Source: Acidobacteriota bacterium
GTDB lineage: Bacteria; Acidobacteriota; UBA890; WLXD01
DNA length: 42,429 bases
Direction: 5' to 3'
NCBI GenBank assembly: GCA_029263335.1
Contig: JAJCXS010000024.1
Span: 1-42,429, forward strand
Within the stretch, counting starts at the first letter, position 1. Each line of letters begins with the position of its first letter. Positions 33,803-42,429 of this stretch are shown piece by piece. The notes beneath the pieces were generated by a model. The model had not been told where the DNA came from. It was given only the letters and a program-made list of their open reading frames with translations, and did not search any database. Both the position numbers and the translations under genes were made by a program.

Positions 33803-36090
33803 GGGAGCTCCGCCGGAGCGTTGTTGGCAGGCGTGCTGTCTTCGATGCTCTCTGGATACTCGATACGACTGTGGTGCATCCCTGACAGCACATCGAGAAA
33901 TGCCTCCTCCACCTTGGCCAGATCGCCCAGCGTGATGTCGCATTCATCGAGTTGCCCGTCTTCGAGTACGGCGCGCACCTGATCTCGAACCATCTCCCGG
34001 AGCCGGTGCGGTGTCGGTTCCTGTATCAACCGCGATCGTGCCTCGACGCCATCCGCGAGCATGATCAGCGCCGCCTCCTTGGTCTGCGGCTTCGGCCCGG
34101 GGTAGCGAAAGTCGTCTTCCCGAATCGAGTCGGCGTCCTGCCCTTCCTTCGCCTGCACGTAGAAATAGCGCATCAACGAGGTGCCGTGGTGTTGTGGTAT
34201 GGAATCCGCCAGCGGGCGCGGCAGCCGGTACTTCTCGGCGTAGGTCAGGCCCTCCTTCACGTGCCGCACCAACACCAAGGCGCTCATGTGCGGGGAGAGC
34301 TTCTCGTGCGGATTCTTGGCGCCTTCCTTTTGGTTCTCGATGAAATACTCCGGCTGCCGCATCTTGCCGATATCGTGGTAGTAGGACGCCACCCGACAGA
34401 ACAACGGATTGGCCCCCACCGCTTCCGCGGCCTTTTCCGTGAGCGTGCCGATGACCACGCTGTGGTGATAGGTCCCGGGCGCGCGCACGGCCAGCTGCTT
34501 GAGCAGCGGCAGATTCATGTTCGACAGCTCGAGCAGCTTGATATCGGTCAGAGTGTCGAACATGTACTCGAACGGCGGCAGAAAGGCCGATGCCAGCAGC
34601 GTCGCCTGCACCGCGCCGAAAACCGCGAGGCCAATCTGAAAGCCCGTTAGCGACCACGGCGGTATGGGCTGTTTCATCAGCGCCAGGCCGAGTACGGCGA
34701 GGAGGTTCACAACGCCGAGGGTAACCACCACCCGGAACATCTCCGTGCGTTCGGCGAACCGCGTCATGCCAAACACCACTGCGAACGACCCCAGCAAACT
34801 GAATAGCGCCAGCTCCACGTCGCCGGTGATCGCCCCTACGACGACCGTTTGCAGGGCGGCGTAGATCCAGGCCACCTCGGCGTCCGCGAGCAGCACCAGC
34901 GCCAGCGACCCCATGGCAAACGGAATGGCAAAGCGGTAGGACTCGGCCACGTTGTACGGCGGCGCCAGAAACGAGCCCGCCACGGCATCACCAATGAACA
35001 TCATGACGCGCGTCATCAGAACGCTGCCCACGAGGACAACGAGGATCAGGTGATACAACCGTGCGACGCGCTGAAACCTGATCTGCCGACGACGATAGCG
35101 GACGAATCGCCAGAATCCGAAGATGGCCAGACCCACCACCACAGTGAGGCCTGCGCTCGAAGTCTGGGAGCCCCCTCCAGACCACTGCTCGCTCAGCGCC
35201 GCGAGTTCGCGAGCGATCTTGGGTGTTACGGGATCGCCTTCGCGGACGATGGTCCGGCCCCGCTGCACCTCGTAGAACACCTGATCCACGGCCGCCGCCG
35301 CTTGCTGACGCCGCGACAACGTTTCGTTGCTGTTGAAATTGAGGTTGGGGTGCACCAGCATGCCGAGCAATTCGCCGAGGCTGGCCTCCATGGCAGGCTC
35401 GAGGGTGAATCCCGTTTGTACGGCCCGAGCCAGCCAATCACGCGACGCATTGAGATCCTTCACAGCGCCCGCATCATCGACCAGTCGTTCCTGCTGGTCG
35501 AAGATGTCCCGGATCCTCAGTGCCGACGAGGTCCCCAAATCTAGTGGATTGAGCGTGCCGATCATCGAGTGTTGGAGCTGATTGCGTAACAGCCGCTCAG
35601 CCTCGAGTTCGGTTTCAGCGGTGAAGCCCTCGGCCCAGGCCGAGGCCATGAAGACCGGCGGCAGACCGAGGCCAAAGGTCTGCTCGGCTGCCTCCATCAA
35701 GCTCGCCTGTGCCTCGGCATCGGCCTCCTCCCAGGTGGAAACCTCGCCGTCGGCAAGCTCGGCGCGACCCCAGGCATACAGTCCATTGAGCGACTCGACC
35801 GGCGCTTGCCAGGCAAAGGGATCGAAGTCGTAAACGTCGACCACGCGGGCACGGGCCTCCGCGCGGCGGCTCTCCGTCGCGCCAGGGTCGGCCACCCGCA
35901 ACTCGATCGGAGCAACGACATCCGCATCCGCGATGTCGCCCTCGCTGTAGTCGTACGTGCGCGCGCCAAACTCGGTGCCGGCAATCATGACAATCGCGAC
36001 GAGAGCGAGTACGGACCACAGGTGCTCTTCGTCGAGCAGACGCGTCACCAGGCCCGAAGATCTCCCGTTGCGTCTGCCAGAGCCACTCAT
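33799..36090 (-). CDS. 7TM-HD (PgpH-type) membrane phosphohydrolase
   Basis: A 763-residue membrane protein of the 7TMR-HDED/7TM-HD class, whose studied members (PgpH) degrade cyclic di-AMP. One helix at residues 25-42 is followed by a large extracytoplasmic domain to about residue 300, a cluster of hydrophobic helices to about 510, then an HD domain: YHHSVVIGTLTEKAAEAVG, then SYYHDIGKMRQPEYFIENQ with the HD pair, then IPQHHGTSLMRYF. It sits between phoH and ybeY, the usual place. No diadenylate cyclase gene is in the window, so c-di-AMP as substrate is inferred from the family. Confidence 0.93.
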   Translation of the reverse strand: MSGSGRRNGRSSGLVTRLLDEEHLWSVLALVAIVMIAGTEFGARTYDYSEGDIADADVVAPIELRVADPGATESRRAEARARVVDVYDFDPFAWQAPVESLNGLYAWGRAELADGEVSTWEEADAEAQASLMEAAEQTFGLGLPPVFMASAWAEGFTAETELEAERLLRNQLQHSMIGTLNPLDLGTSSALRIRDIFDQQERLVDDAGAVKDLNASRDWLARAVQTGFTLEPAMEASLGELLGMLVHPNLNFNSNETLSRRQQAAAAVDQVFYEVQRGRTIVREGDPVTPKIARELAALSEQWSGGGSQTSSAGLTVVVGLAIFGFWRFVRYRRRQIRFQRVARLYHLILVVLVGSVLMTRVMMFIGDAVAGSFLAPPYNVAESYRFAIPFAMGSLALVLLADAEVAWIYAALQTVVVGAITGDVELALFSLLGSFAVVFGMTRFAERTEMFRVVVTLGVVNLLAVLGLALMKQPIPPWSLTGFQIGLAVFGAVQATLLASAFLPPFEYMFDTLTDIKLLELSNMNLPLLKQLAVRAPGTYHHSVVIGTLTEKAAEAVGANPLFCRVASYYHDIGKMRQPEYFIENQKEGAKNPHEKLSPHMSALVLVRHVKEGLTYAEKYRLPRPLADSIPQHHGTSLMRYFYVQAKEGQDADSIREDDFRYPGPKPQTKEAALIMLADGVEARSRLIQEPTPHRLREMVRDQVRAVLEDGQLDECDITLGDLAKVEEAFLDVLSGMHHSRIEYPESIEDSTPANNAPAELP

Positions 36091-37082
36091 GAGCGTGGAG
36101 GATCCTGATCTCGGCCCTGCTCGTGACGCTCATACGCCTGCACGATGTCCTTCACCAGCTCGTGCCGAACGACGTCCCGACGGTCGAAGCGGATGTGGGC
36201 GATACCATCGATCTCGGCGAGAATCCGGCTCGCCTCGACCAGGCCCGACTTGGCTCCGGTGGCCAGGTCGATCTGCGTCACATCACCGTTGATCACCGCC
36301 CGGGATCCCGGACCCAGGCGAGTCAGGAACATTTTCATCTGATCGGGCGTCGTGTTCTGCGCCTCGTCAAGAATCACGAAGGCCTCGGAGAGTGTGCGCC
36401 CGCGCATGAACGCCAGCGGTGCGATCTCGATCTGGCCGCGCTCGATCAGCCTCGACGCGCGATCAAATCCGACCAGCGAGTACAGGGCATCGTACAGCGG
36501 TCTCAGGTACGGATTGACCTTCTCGATCATGTCGCCGGGCAGAAAGCCCAGTTTCTCGCCCGCCTCGATTGCCGGGCGCGCCAGTACGATGCGGCGCACG
36601 AGGCGCGAGTTCAGGGCTTCGATAGCCATCGCCATCGACAAGAACGTCTTGCCCGTGCCCGCCGGCCCGACGGCGAAGACGAAGTCGTGCGTCCGGATCG
36701 CCTCCAGGTAGCGCTTCTGGTTGGGCCCCTTGGGCCGTACCGCGCGCCCCTTGGCGGTGCGCACCTCGGTGTCCGTGAAGAACCGTTCCAGCGACACCTC
36801 AGGCTGCTCAATCGCCACCTGCAATGCTGTGCGGATGCTTGCCGCGTCCACCAGGTGGCCGGCCGCAGCCAGACCACCAAGCTGCACGAGGATGCGCTCG
36901 GCAACGTCGAGGTCCGCTCCGCTGCCCTCCAGAAACACTTCCTGGTCGCGGCCGGAAATCTCGACGCCCAGTTCGTGCTCGAGCAGGTGCAGGTGCTCGT
37001 CGTTGATGCCAAACAGCACTTGGGCTGCCTCGGGATCGAGCGCCACCCTACGTCCAGGTGCCTCGCGGAGCTTGCCCGTCAC
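36087..37082 (-). CDS. PhoH-family ATPase
   Basis: A predicted RNA-linked P-loop ATPase. The 331-residue protein has a KH-like N-terminal part (LGVEISGRDQEVFLEGSGAD) and the PhoH core, with Walker A VGPAGTGKTFLSMAMAIEAL, LARPAIEAGEKLGFLPGD and Walker B AFVILDEAQNTTPDQMKMFL. Its function in most bacteria is unsettled; fixed linkage to ybeY and era suggests RNA processing. The GTG start overlaps the aspS stop as GTGA and its stop overlaps pgpH as ATGA. Confidence 0.94.
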   Translation of the reverse strand: MTGKLREAPGRRVALDPEAAQVLFGINDEHLHLLEHELGVEISGRDQEVFLEGSGADLDVAERILVQLGGLAAAGHLVDAASIRTALQVAIEQPEVSLERFFTDTEVRTAKGRAVRPKGPNQKRYLEAIRTHDFVFAVGPAGTGKTFLSMAMAIEALNSRLVRRIVLARPAIEAGEKLGFLPGDMIEKVNPYLRPLYDALYSLVGFDRASRLIERGQIEIAPLAFMRGRTLSEAFVILDEAQNTTPDQMKMFLTRLGPGSRAVINGDVTQIDLATGAKSGLVEASRILAEIDGIAHIRFDRRDVVRHELVKDIVQAYERHEQGRDQDPPRS

Positions 37083-38848
37083 TCGGTCTCCCCCTCCACG
37101 CTCGTCAACCTGATGCCCAGGTCTTCGAGCTGGCTGGAAGAAACCGAGCCTGGAGCGTTGGTCATCAAGTCAGAAGCACTCGTGGTCTTGGGGAAGGCGA
37201 TCACGTCACGCAGGCTATCGAGCCCCGCCAACAACATCACGATACGATCCAACCCCAGGGCAATGCCACCATGAGGGGGGGCACCGAAGCGTAAAGCCCG
37301 CAGGAGAAAGCCGAACTTCTCGTTGGCTTCCTCCTCGTCAATGCCGAGGGCAGCGAAGACTCGAGCCTGAACGTCCGACTCGTGGATACGAATGCTGCCA
37401 CCGCCCAACTCCACCCCGTTGAGCACCAGGTCGTAGGCCTGCGCCCGCACGGCCAGCGGATCGGTTTCCAGGAGCGCAAAATCCTCCGCCAGCGGACTGG
37501 TGAACGGATGGTGCCTCGCCACCAGCCGGTCCGCCTCGGCATGACGTTCGAGAAGCGGAAAATCAGTCACCCACACGAACCTCATCCCGCTGCCGATCCA
37601 GCCCTCGGTGCGCGCGAGGGAAGAACGCAGCGCTCCGGTAGCCAGGGCCGCGGCCTCCCATTGGTCACCTACCGCCAACAGCGCGTCACCGTCTTCAAGC
37701 TCGGCGCGCGCCTCCAGCGCGGCGATCACCTCCGGCGTCAGGAACTTGGCAATCGGCGAGGTGACTTCGCCGTCCGCTTTCTTGAGCCACACCAGCCCTT
37801 TGGCTCCGGCGTCGCGCGCCACGCCGGTGAGCTTGTCGAACCGCGACCTGCCCCAGCTCCCGCCACCGGGAACCCTGAGAGCCTTCACCACGCCGCCGGC
37901 GGCGATGACCTGGGCGAACGCGTTGAACCCGGCATCGGCAAAGATCTCGGTCATGTCGATCAGCTCGTGGCCAAATCGCAGATCAGGACGGTCCGAGCCG
38001 AAGCGGTCCACCGCTTCATGAAAGGTCATGTGGCCGAAGTCGGGATCGGCGTCATGCCCGGCGACCTCAAGCAACCGACGCACCAGGGCCTCGGTGATCT
38101 CCTGCACGTCGCCCATATCCACGAAACTCATCTCGATATCGATCTGCGTAAATTCCGGTTGCCGGTCGGCCCGTAGATCCTCGTCGCGGAAGCAACGCAC
38201 GATCTGGAAATAGCGATCGAATCCCGAAACCATCAGGAGTTGCTTGAACAGTTGCGGACTCTGCGGCAAGGCGTAGAACGCCCCCTGGCTCTCACGACTG
38301 GGGACCAGGTAGTCGCGTGCCCCTTCGGGAGTCGAGCGCGTCAGCATCGGGGTCTCGATCTCGTAGAACCCCGCCTCATCGAGCACCGTGCGGGTGGCAA
38401 GCGTCAGCTTGTGGCGAAGCGCCAGCGCCCTCTGCAATGGCGCCCGGCGGAGGTCAAGGAACCGTTCGCGCAGCCGCGTCTCTTCCGACGTTCGCGGATC
38501 GTCCTCGATGACAAAGGGCGGCGTCTCCGACTTGGCCAGTAACCGGGCCACACGAACACGCACCTCGACATCGCCGTTGGGCAGATCGGCGTTGACGTTC
38601 TCGGCGTCGCGCGCGATGACCTCGCCCTCGATTTCGACGACGTACTCCGAGCCCCAGCCCTGCGAGACAGCATGCGCCTCGGGCACGGCTTCCGGATCGA
38701 TCACGCACTGCACGAAACCCGCGCGATCGCGCAGGTCCAAGAAGATAACGCCGCCGAAGTCACGCTCGTGCCAGAGCCAGCCCTGCAGACAGACCTCGTG
38801 TCCGAGGTGCTGATTGGAAATCTCTCCACAACGGTGCGTACGACGCAT
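37079..38848 (-). CDS. aspS: Aspartyl-tRNA synthetase
   Basis: Class II synthetase charging tRNA-Asp. The 589-residue protein has the N-terminal OB-fold anticodon-binding domain (GWLWHERDFGGVIFLDLRDR), motif 2 with RCFRDEDLRADRQPEFTQ, the GAD insertion typical of bacterial AspRS (residues about 290-410) and motif 3 GIALGLDRIVMLLAG. Whether it also charges tRNA-Asn (non-discriminating form) cannot be settled here. It follows hisS by 46 bases, with GGAAGGA just before the ATG, and couples to phoH by GTGA. Confidence 0.97.
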   Translation of the reverse strand: MRRTHRCGEISNQHLGHEVCLQGWLWHERDFGGVIFLDLRDRAGFVQCVIDPEAVPEAHAVSQGWGSEYVVEIEGEVIARDAENVNADLPNGDVEVRVRVARLLAKSETPPFVIEDDPRTSEETRLRERFLDLRRAPLQRALALRHKLTLATRTVLDEAGFYEIETPMLTRSTPEGARDYLVPSRESQGAFYALPQSPQLFKQLLMVSGFDRYFQIVRCFRDEDLRADRQPEFTQIDIEMSFVDMGDVQEITEALVRRLLEVAGHDADPDFGHMTFHEAVDRFGSDRPDLRFGHELIDMTEIFADAGFNAFAQVIAAGGVVKALRVPGGGSWGRSRFDKLTGVARDAGAKGLVWLKKADGEVTSPIAKFLTPEVIAALEARAELEDGDALLAVGDQWEAAALATGALRSSLARTEGWIGSGMRFVWVTDFPLLERHAEADRLVARHHPFTSPLAEDFALLETDPLAVRAQAYDLVLNGVELGGGSIRIHESDVQARVFAALGIDEEEANEKFGFLLRALRFGAPPHGGIALGLDRIVMLLAGLDSLRDVIAFPKTTSASDLMTNAPGSVSSSQLEDLGIRLTSVEGETE

Positions 38849-38894
38849 TGTCCTTCCGATGGTAACGGAACCGATTGATGGTCAAGCCAGTCGT

Positions 38895-40166
38895 TCAGCT
38901 GCTTGCCTTGTGGCGAACAAGCCGGGCGGCCACCGCCGGCAACTCACCGGCGCTGACGACCTCCTCGTGGTTGTCAGCCAGCCGTCTCAAAGTGTAGCGG
39001 TCGGCGGCCATCTCGTCCGGCCCTACGACCAACTGCCAGGGGGCCCCGGAACGGCGAGCGGCCTTGCTCTGGGCCCGTTTGTTGCGACCTCCGTACGCAT
39101 ATGTGAGCGCGCGCAACCCGGCCTGTCGTAGCTCGTGAACGAACCGGTGCGTCGTGTCGACGGACCCCTCGTCGAAGGCAATGACGAATACGTCCGTTGC
39201 AGCCTCCGCGGGCGCCTCCGGCATCGCCAGGAGGATACGTTCCGTCCCCGAGGCAAAACCGACTCCAGGAACGTCCTCGCCGCCCATCTGCGCCACAAGA
39301 CCATCGTAGCGTCCGCCGCCGAGCAGGCTGTCCTGCGCGCCCAGCGCCGACGAGGTGATCTCGAAGACGGTCTGCCGGTAGTAGTCGAGGCCGCGAACCA
39401 AACGTGGATCGATCTCGGCCTGGATGTCCCAGTCGGCCAGAGCCTCGCGTACCCCATTGAAATGGCGGTCGGCCGCCGCGCTCAGCGACTCCTGAATAAC
39501 GGGCAGGGTCTCGATCACCGCCTGACATCCTGGCTTCTTGCAGTCGAAGACCCTGAGCGGATTGCTCACGTGCCGCGCCCGGCAGTCTCCGCACAGTTCG
39601 TCCAGGCGCTCGGCCTGGGCCGCAACGAGGATTTCCCGGTATGCGATCCGTGTTTCCTCGTCACCGACAGTATTGAGCTTCAGCGTTGGCGACGCCACCT
39701 CGAGTTCGGCCAGCCATTGCATGGCCATGGCGATCACCTCGGCGTCCACGCGGGCCGACTCGGCCCCGAGCACCTCCACGCCAATCTGATGAAACTGTCG
39801 ATAACGACCCTTCTGCGGGCGTTCGTAGCGGAACATCGGACCGCAGTAGAAGTAACGGTCGATCGAACGCCCCTGGCCGAGTTTGTGCTGCAGGTAGGCG
39901 CGGACCACCGGTGGTGTGCCCTCGGGCCGCAACGTGATGTCGTTGTCGCCCAGATCGGTGAACCGATACATCTCCTTCTGCACAACGTCCGTCGTCTCGC
40001 CGGTGCCCTTCACAAACACCTGACTGTCTTCGAAGATCGGCGTCCGGATCTCGCCGACACCGTAACGGCCGAACACTTCTCGCGCGGCCGCCTCGACGCG
40101 ATACCAACGCTCCACCTCGCCTGGCAGGATGTCTTGCGTTCCGCGTATCGCCTGGATCTGTTTCAT
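38895..40166 (-). CDS. hisS: Histidyl-tRNA synthetase
   Basis: Class II synthetase charging tRNA-His. The 423-residue protein starts MKQIQAIRGTQDILPGE and has motif 1/2 elements (RPEGTPPVVRAYLQH; RYERPQKGRYRQFHQIGVEV). The histidine-specific motifs LVRGLDYYRQTVFEI and LLGGGRYDGLV are present, followed by the C-terminal anticodon domain. The ATG at 40166 follows GGAG and overlaps the birA stop as ATGA; a TTG at 40178 is an unlikely alternative. With aspS directly downstream it forms the common hisS-aspS pair. Confidence 0.97.
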   Translation of the reverse strand: MKQIQAIRGTQDILPGEVERWYRVEAAAREVFGRYGVGEIRTPIFEDSQVFVKGTGETTDVVQKEMYRFTDLGDNDITLRPEGTPPVVRAYLQHKLGQGRSIDRYFYCGPMFRYERPQKGRYRQFHQIGVEVLGAESARVDAEVIAMAMQWLAELEVASPTLKLNTVGDEETRIAYREILVAAQAERLDELCGDCRARHVSNPLRVFDCKKPGCQAVIETLPVIQESLSAAADRHFNGVREALADWDIQAEIDPRLVRGLDYYRQTVFEITSSALGAQDSLLGGGRYDGLVAQMGGEDVPGVGFASGTERILLAMPEAPAEAATDVFVIAFDEGSVDTTHRFVHELRQAGLRALTYAYGGRNKRAQSKAARRSGAPWQLVVGPDEMAADRYTLRRLADNHEEVVSAGELPAVAARLVRHKASS

Positions 40167-40999
40167 TGCTTTCTCCAAGCGCGTTCGAGCTCGCCCACGA
40201 AGATCTCGCGGACACCCTCAGGCGTTTCCAGTATCAACGCGCCCTGGGCTGTCACCCCAGCGGACTGCCCCTCGACAAGCCCCTCGGCGGTGCGTACCTG
40301 TGTGCGACATCCGACGCTGGTCGGCGACAAGGAAACGAACCGCTCGGCAAGTGCATGGCCATCGCCAGCTCGAGCCACTCGTTCCCAGGACTCCAGGTTA
40401 AAGAGTAACCGAACCAGCAGCGCATGCCGGTCCTGGGGACGACCCGAGAGCATGCGCAAACTGCCTCCGACTCCTCCGAGCGCGGCATCAAAGTCTTCGC
40501 GAGCCTGGTTCACATTGAGACCGATGCCACACACGAGAAGGTCGAGCCCCCGCCCCATTGTCTCGCCTTCGACCAACACGCCGGCGAGCTTCAGGCCGAC
40601 CGAGAAAACATCGTTGGGCCAAACGAGTTCGACCGGATTCGGCAGCAGCGGCGCAATCGTTTCGAGGACCGCTATTCCGGCCGCCAGCTGCACGCCGGCC
40701 GCATATTCCTGCTCCGCCTCCGGCGGCGGCCGCAAAAGCACCGACAAATAGATCCCACCTCCCGCCGGCGAGTCCCAACGGCGCTGGCGCCGTCCCCGCC
40801 CTCGGGTCTGCTCCTCGGCCACTACGAGTGCCCCGTGCTGCCCTCCGGCGCGGCCCAGTCGCCGCGCCTCGTCGTTGGTAGAGCCGACAGATTCATGCCA
40901 CTCCACGTGGCGGGCCAGGCTGCAACGCTCCAGATCTCGGCGCAGGTCCGTGACGTTCAGTGATTGCCTCGCGACCGTCTTCGGGGCATCAGGTTCCAA
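40163..40999 (-). CDS. birA: Biotin--[acetyl-CoA carboxylase] ligase
   Basis: Makes biotinyl-AMP and transfers biotin to carboxylase carrier proteins. The catalytic domain shows VGSTNDEARRL, the GRGRRQRRWDSPAGGGIYLS glycine-rich biotin/ATP loop, WPNDVFSVGLKLAGVLVEG and LLVCGIGLNVNQ, and a small C-terminal SH3-like domain follows. The N-terminal part (about 40 residues) is too short for the DNA-binding domain of E. coli BirA, so it is a ligase without repressor function. The start is uncertain: TTG at 40999 (AGG nine bases before, 11-base overlap with valS) or GTG at 41029. It couples to hisS by ATGA. Confidence 0.92.
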   Translation of the reverse strand: MEPDAPKTVARQSLNVTDLRRDLERCSLARHVEWHESVGSTNDEARRLGRAGGQHGALVVAEEQTRGRGRRQRRWDSPAGGGIYLSVLLRPPPEAEQEYAAGVQLAAGIAVLETIAPLLPNPVELVWPNDVFSVGLKLAGVLVEGETMGRGLDLLVCGIGLNVNQAREDFDAALGGVGGSLRMLSGRPQDRHALLVRLLFNLESWERVARAGDGHALAERFVSLSPTSVGCRTQVRTAEGLVEGQSAGVTAQGALILETPEGVREIFVGELERAWRKQ

Positions 41000-42429
41000 G
41001 TGCAGCAACCTGTTTGCGCAGGCGATCACATTCGGAGTTCAGCTCCGCATGGCGATCTCGTACCTTCTGCACGACAGCTTCCGGAGCGTTGCTGACGAAG
41101 CCGTCATTGCCGAGTCTGGCCACCAGGCCGGCGAACTCTCCCTCCGCCTTGTCGAGCGCCTTTTGCAGCCGCTCGCGTTCCTTGTCGAGATCCACCACAC
41201 CTTCGAGCGACATGAGGACCTCTACATCGCCGGTCACACCTGCCACGCGCTCGCCGAGTTCCGGTTCCTCACCGGCAATCTGCACACTGCTCGCGCGCAC
41301 CAATGCGCGCAGCTCGGCCTCGATCGCGTGCAGATCCTCGCGCCGCTGCTCATCGCCGCAAACGAGCACCAGTTCGATCTGGCGCCGAGGTTCGACGCCG
41401 ACCTCGGCTCGCAGACGACGAGCCTCCGTGGCGACATCCTGCAGCAGCTTGACGAGCGTCTCGGCCTGAGGGTCGTGCCACTCCTGCTGTGCCGCTGCCC
41501 AAGCGTTCTGGGCCAGCAATCCGCGAGCACCCGGCAAACGAGACCACAGGTCCTCGGTAATGAACGGCATCATGGGATGAAGCGCCCGCAACACGATCTC
41601 CAGCGCCGCGAGCAACGTGCCGCGAGTCTCGCGCTGCGCCACCTCGTCGTCCGAGTTGAGCGCTACCTTGGCCATCTCGAGGTACCAGTCACAGAACTCG
41701 TGCCAGATGAACTGGTACAGCTCCTGGGCTGCCTCGTCGAAGCGGTACTTGGCCAGGTTCCCTTCGATGCGCGGCAGCAGCCCGGTCAGTCGCGACAGCA
41801 CCCAGCGATCGGCTACTGACCGCGCCGTCGGGTCCGCTGCATCCGCCGACGCCTGCAGCGCCACCTCCTCATCGCCGAGGTTCATCAAGCTGAATCGCGT
41901 GGCGTTCCAGAGCTTGTTGGCGAAGGCTCGATATCCGGCTACGCGGTCCTCCGAGAAGATCAGGTCGGTGCCGGGGGTCGCGGTTGCGATCAGCATGAAG
42001 CGCAGGGCATCGGCGCCGTGCGCGTCGATCATCTCCACCGGATCGACGCCGTTGCCACGCGACTTGCTCATCTTCACGCCGTCGCCGTCACGAATCAGCC
42101 CGTGCAGAAAGACGTCGGAGAACGGCACTTCACCGCGAAACTGCAGGCCCATCATGACCATGCGCGCGACCCAGAAGAACAGGATGTCGTAGCCGGTGAC
42201 GAGCAACTGGGTCGGGTAGTACGTGCGCAGATCGTCGGTGTCGTCTGGCCAACCGAGCGTGGAAAACGGAAAGAGCGCCGAGGAGAACCAGGTGTCCAGG
42301 ACGTCGGGATCCTGGCGCCAGGTGCCGTCAGAAGCTCCTGGAGGCGCCTCCTCGGCAACGATCACTTCGCCGGTTTCGTCGTTGTACCAGGCCGGGATGC
42401 GATGTCCCCACCCGAGCTGACGCGAGATA
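40989..42429 (-). CDS. valS: Valyl-tRNA synthetase (C-terminal half, cut by window edge)
   Basis: Class I synthetase charging tRNA-Val. The 480 visible codons begin inside the catalytic domain (LGWGHRIPAWYNDETGEV). They include the end of the editing/catalytic core (DVLDTWFSSALFPFSTLGWP), the signature KMSKSRGNGVDP and the anticodon-binding helical bundle. The C-terminal coiled coil typical of ValRS starts near DLDKERERLQKALDKAEGEF. The 5' half lies beyond 42429. It leads the visible minus-strand series of twelve genes. Confidence 0.97.
   Translation of the reverse strand, partial: ISRQLGWGHRIPAWYNDETGEVIVAEEAPPGASDGTWRQDPDVLDTWFSSALFPFSTLGWPDDTDDLRTYYPTQLLVTGYDILFFWVARMVMMGLQFRGEVPFSDVFLHGLIRDGDGVKMSKSRGNGVDPVEMIDAHGADALRFMLIATATPGTDLIFSEDRVAGYRAFANKLWNATRFSLMNLGDEEVALQASADAADPTARSVADRWVLSRLTGLLPRIEGNLAKYRFDEAAQELYQFIWHEFCDWYLEMAKVALNSDDEVAQRETRGTLLAALEIVLRALHPMMPFITEDLWSRLPGARGLLAQNAWAAAQQEWHDPQAETLVKLLQDVATEARRLRAEVGVEPRRQIELVLVCGDEQRREDLHAIEAELRALVRASSVQIAGEEPELGERVAGVTGDVEVLMSLEGVVDLDKERERLQKALDKAEGEFAGLVARLGNDGFVSNAPEAVVQKVRDRHAELNSECDRLRKQVAALGT

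Noticed and set aside
39135..40751. Plus-strand open frame of about 538 codons opposite hisS and birA.
   Set aside because: Antisense shadow with no recognisable domain; both minus-strand genes are intact.

Overview
This is a high-GC (roughly two thirds G+C by eye), gene-dense bacterial chromosome segment. It carries 44 protein genes (two cut by the window edges) and two tRNA genes. No gap between genes exceeds about 265 bases. No transposase, integrase, phage gene, CRISPR array or rRNA was seen. The neighbourhoods (ihfA-merR-tRNA-Pro; phoH-pgpH-ybeY-corC-era; pyrR-pyrB-pyrC; a TonB/ExbBD set followed by miaA and a TPR lipoprotein) and the outer-membrane functions fit a Gram-negative lineage of the old Deltaproteobacteria (Desulfobacterota/Myxococcota/Binatota type). 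That placement is an inference, not a phylogeny.

Layout. (1) 1-2509, minus strand: der, ihfA, a MerR regulator, tRNA-Pro(GGG) with an intrinsic terminator, and the start of surE. (2) 2627-3994, plus: an HU gene and an M50 site-2-type protease. (3) 4015-17513, minus: gcdH; tRNA-Gly(CCC); bactofilin, alanine dehydrogenase and a lipoate/octanoate ligase; then tonB-exbB-exbD-miaA-TPR lipoprotein-DUF6677-like-58 aa membrane protein-VanZ; then thiolase, 3-hydroxyacyl-CoA dehydrogenase, enoyl-CoA hydratase and an isopropylmalate-synthase-like enzyme. (4) 17650-19949, plus: a cysteine desulfurase coupled to mnmA. (5) 19946-23517, minus: pyrK, pyrD, rlpA, pyrF, rnc. (6) 23782-27164, plus: pyrR, pyrB, pyrC, pyrE behind a promoter, a PyrR-site-like hairpin and an attenuator. 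(7) 27198 to the right edge, minus: valS, birA, hisS, aspS, phoH, pgpH, ybeY, corC, era, mgtE, recO, mutL.

How the genes work together. Sections 5 and 6 together encode every step of UMP synthesis after carbamoyl phosphate, as two divergent operons around one control region. The acyl-CoA genes give a set able to take glutaryl-CoA through crotonyl-CoA and 3-hydroxybutyryl-CoA to acetyl-CoA. Section 7 is a block for translation, RNA quality, membrane and DNA repair functions. Fifteen same-strand junctions are 4-base stop/start overlaps, seven of them GTGA, so translational coupling looks pervasive.

The window is mostly conserved core genome and I see no obvious new defence or mobile system. 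The items most worth checking are the pyr leader, an AT-rich patch inside pyrD, rlpA wedged between pyr genes, the DUF6677-like/58 aa/VanZ membrane trio, the isopropylmalate-synthase-like enzyme beside beta-oxidation genes, and the coupled cysteine desulfurase-mnmA pair.
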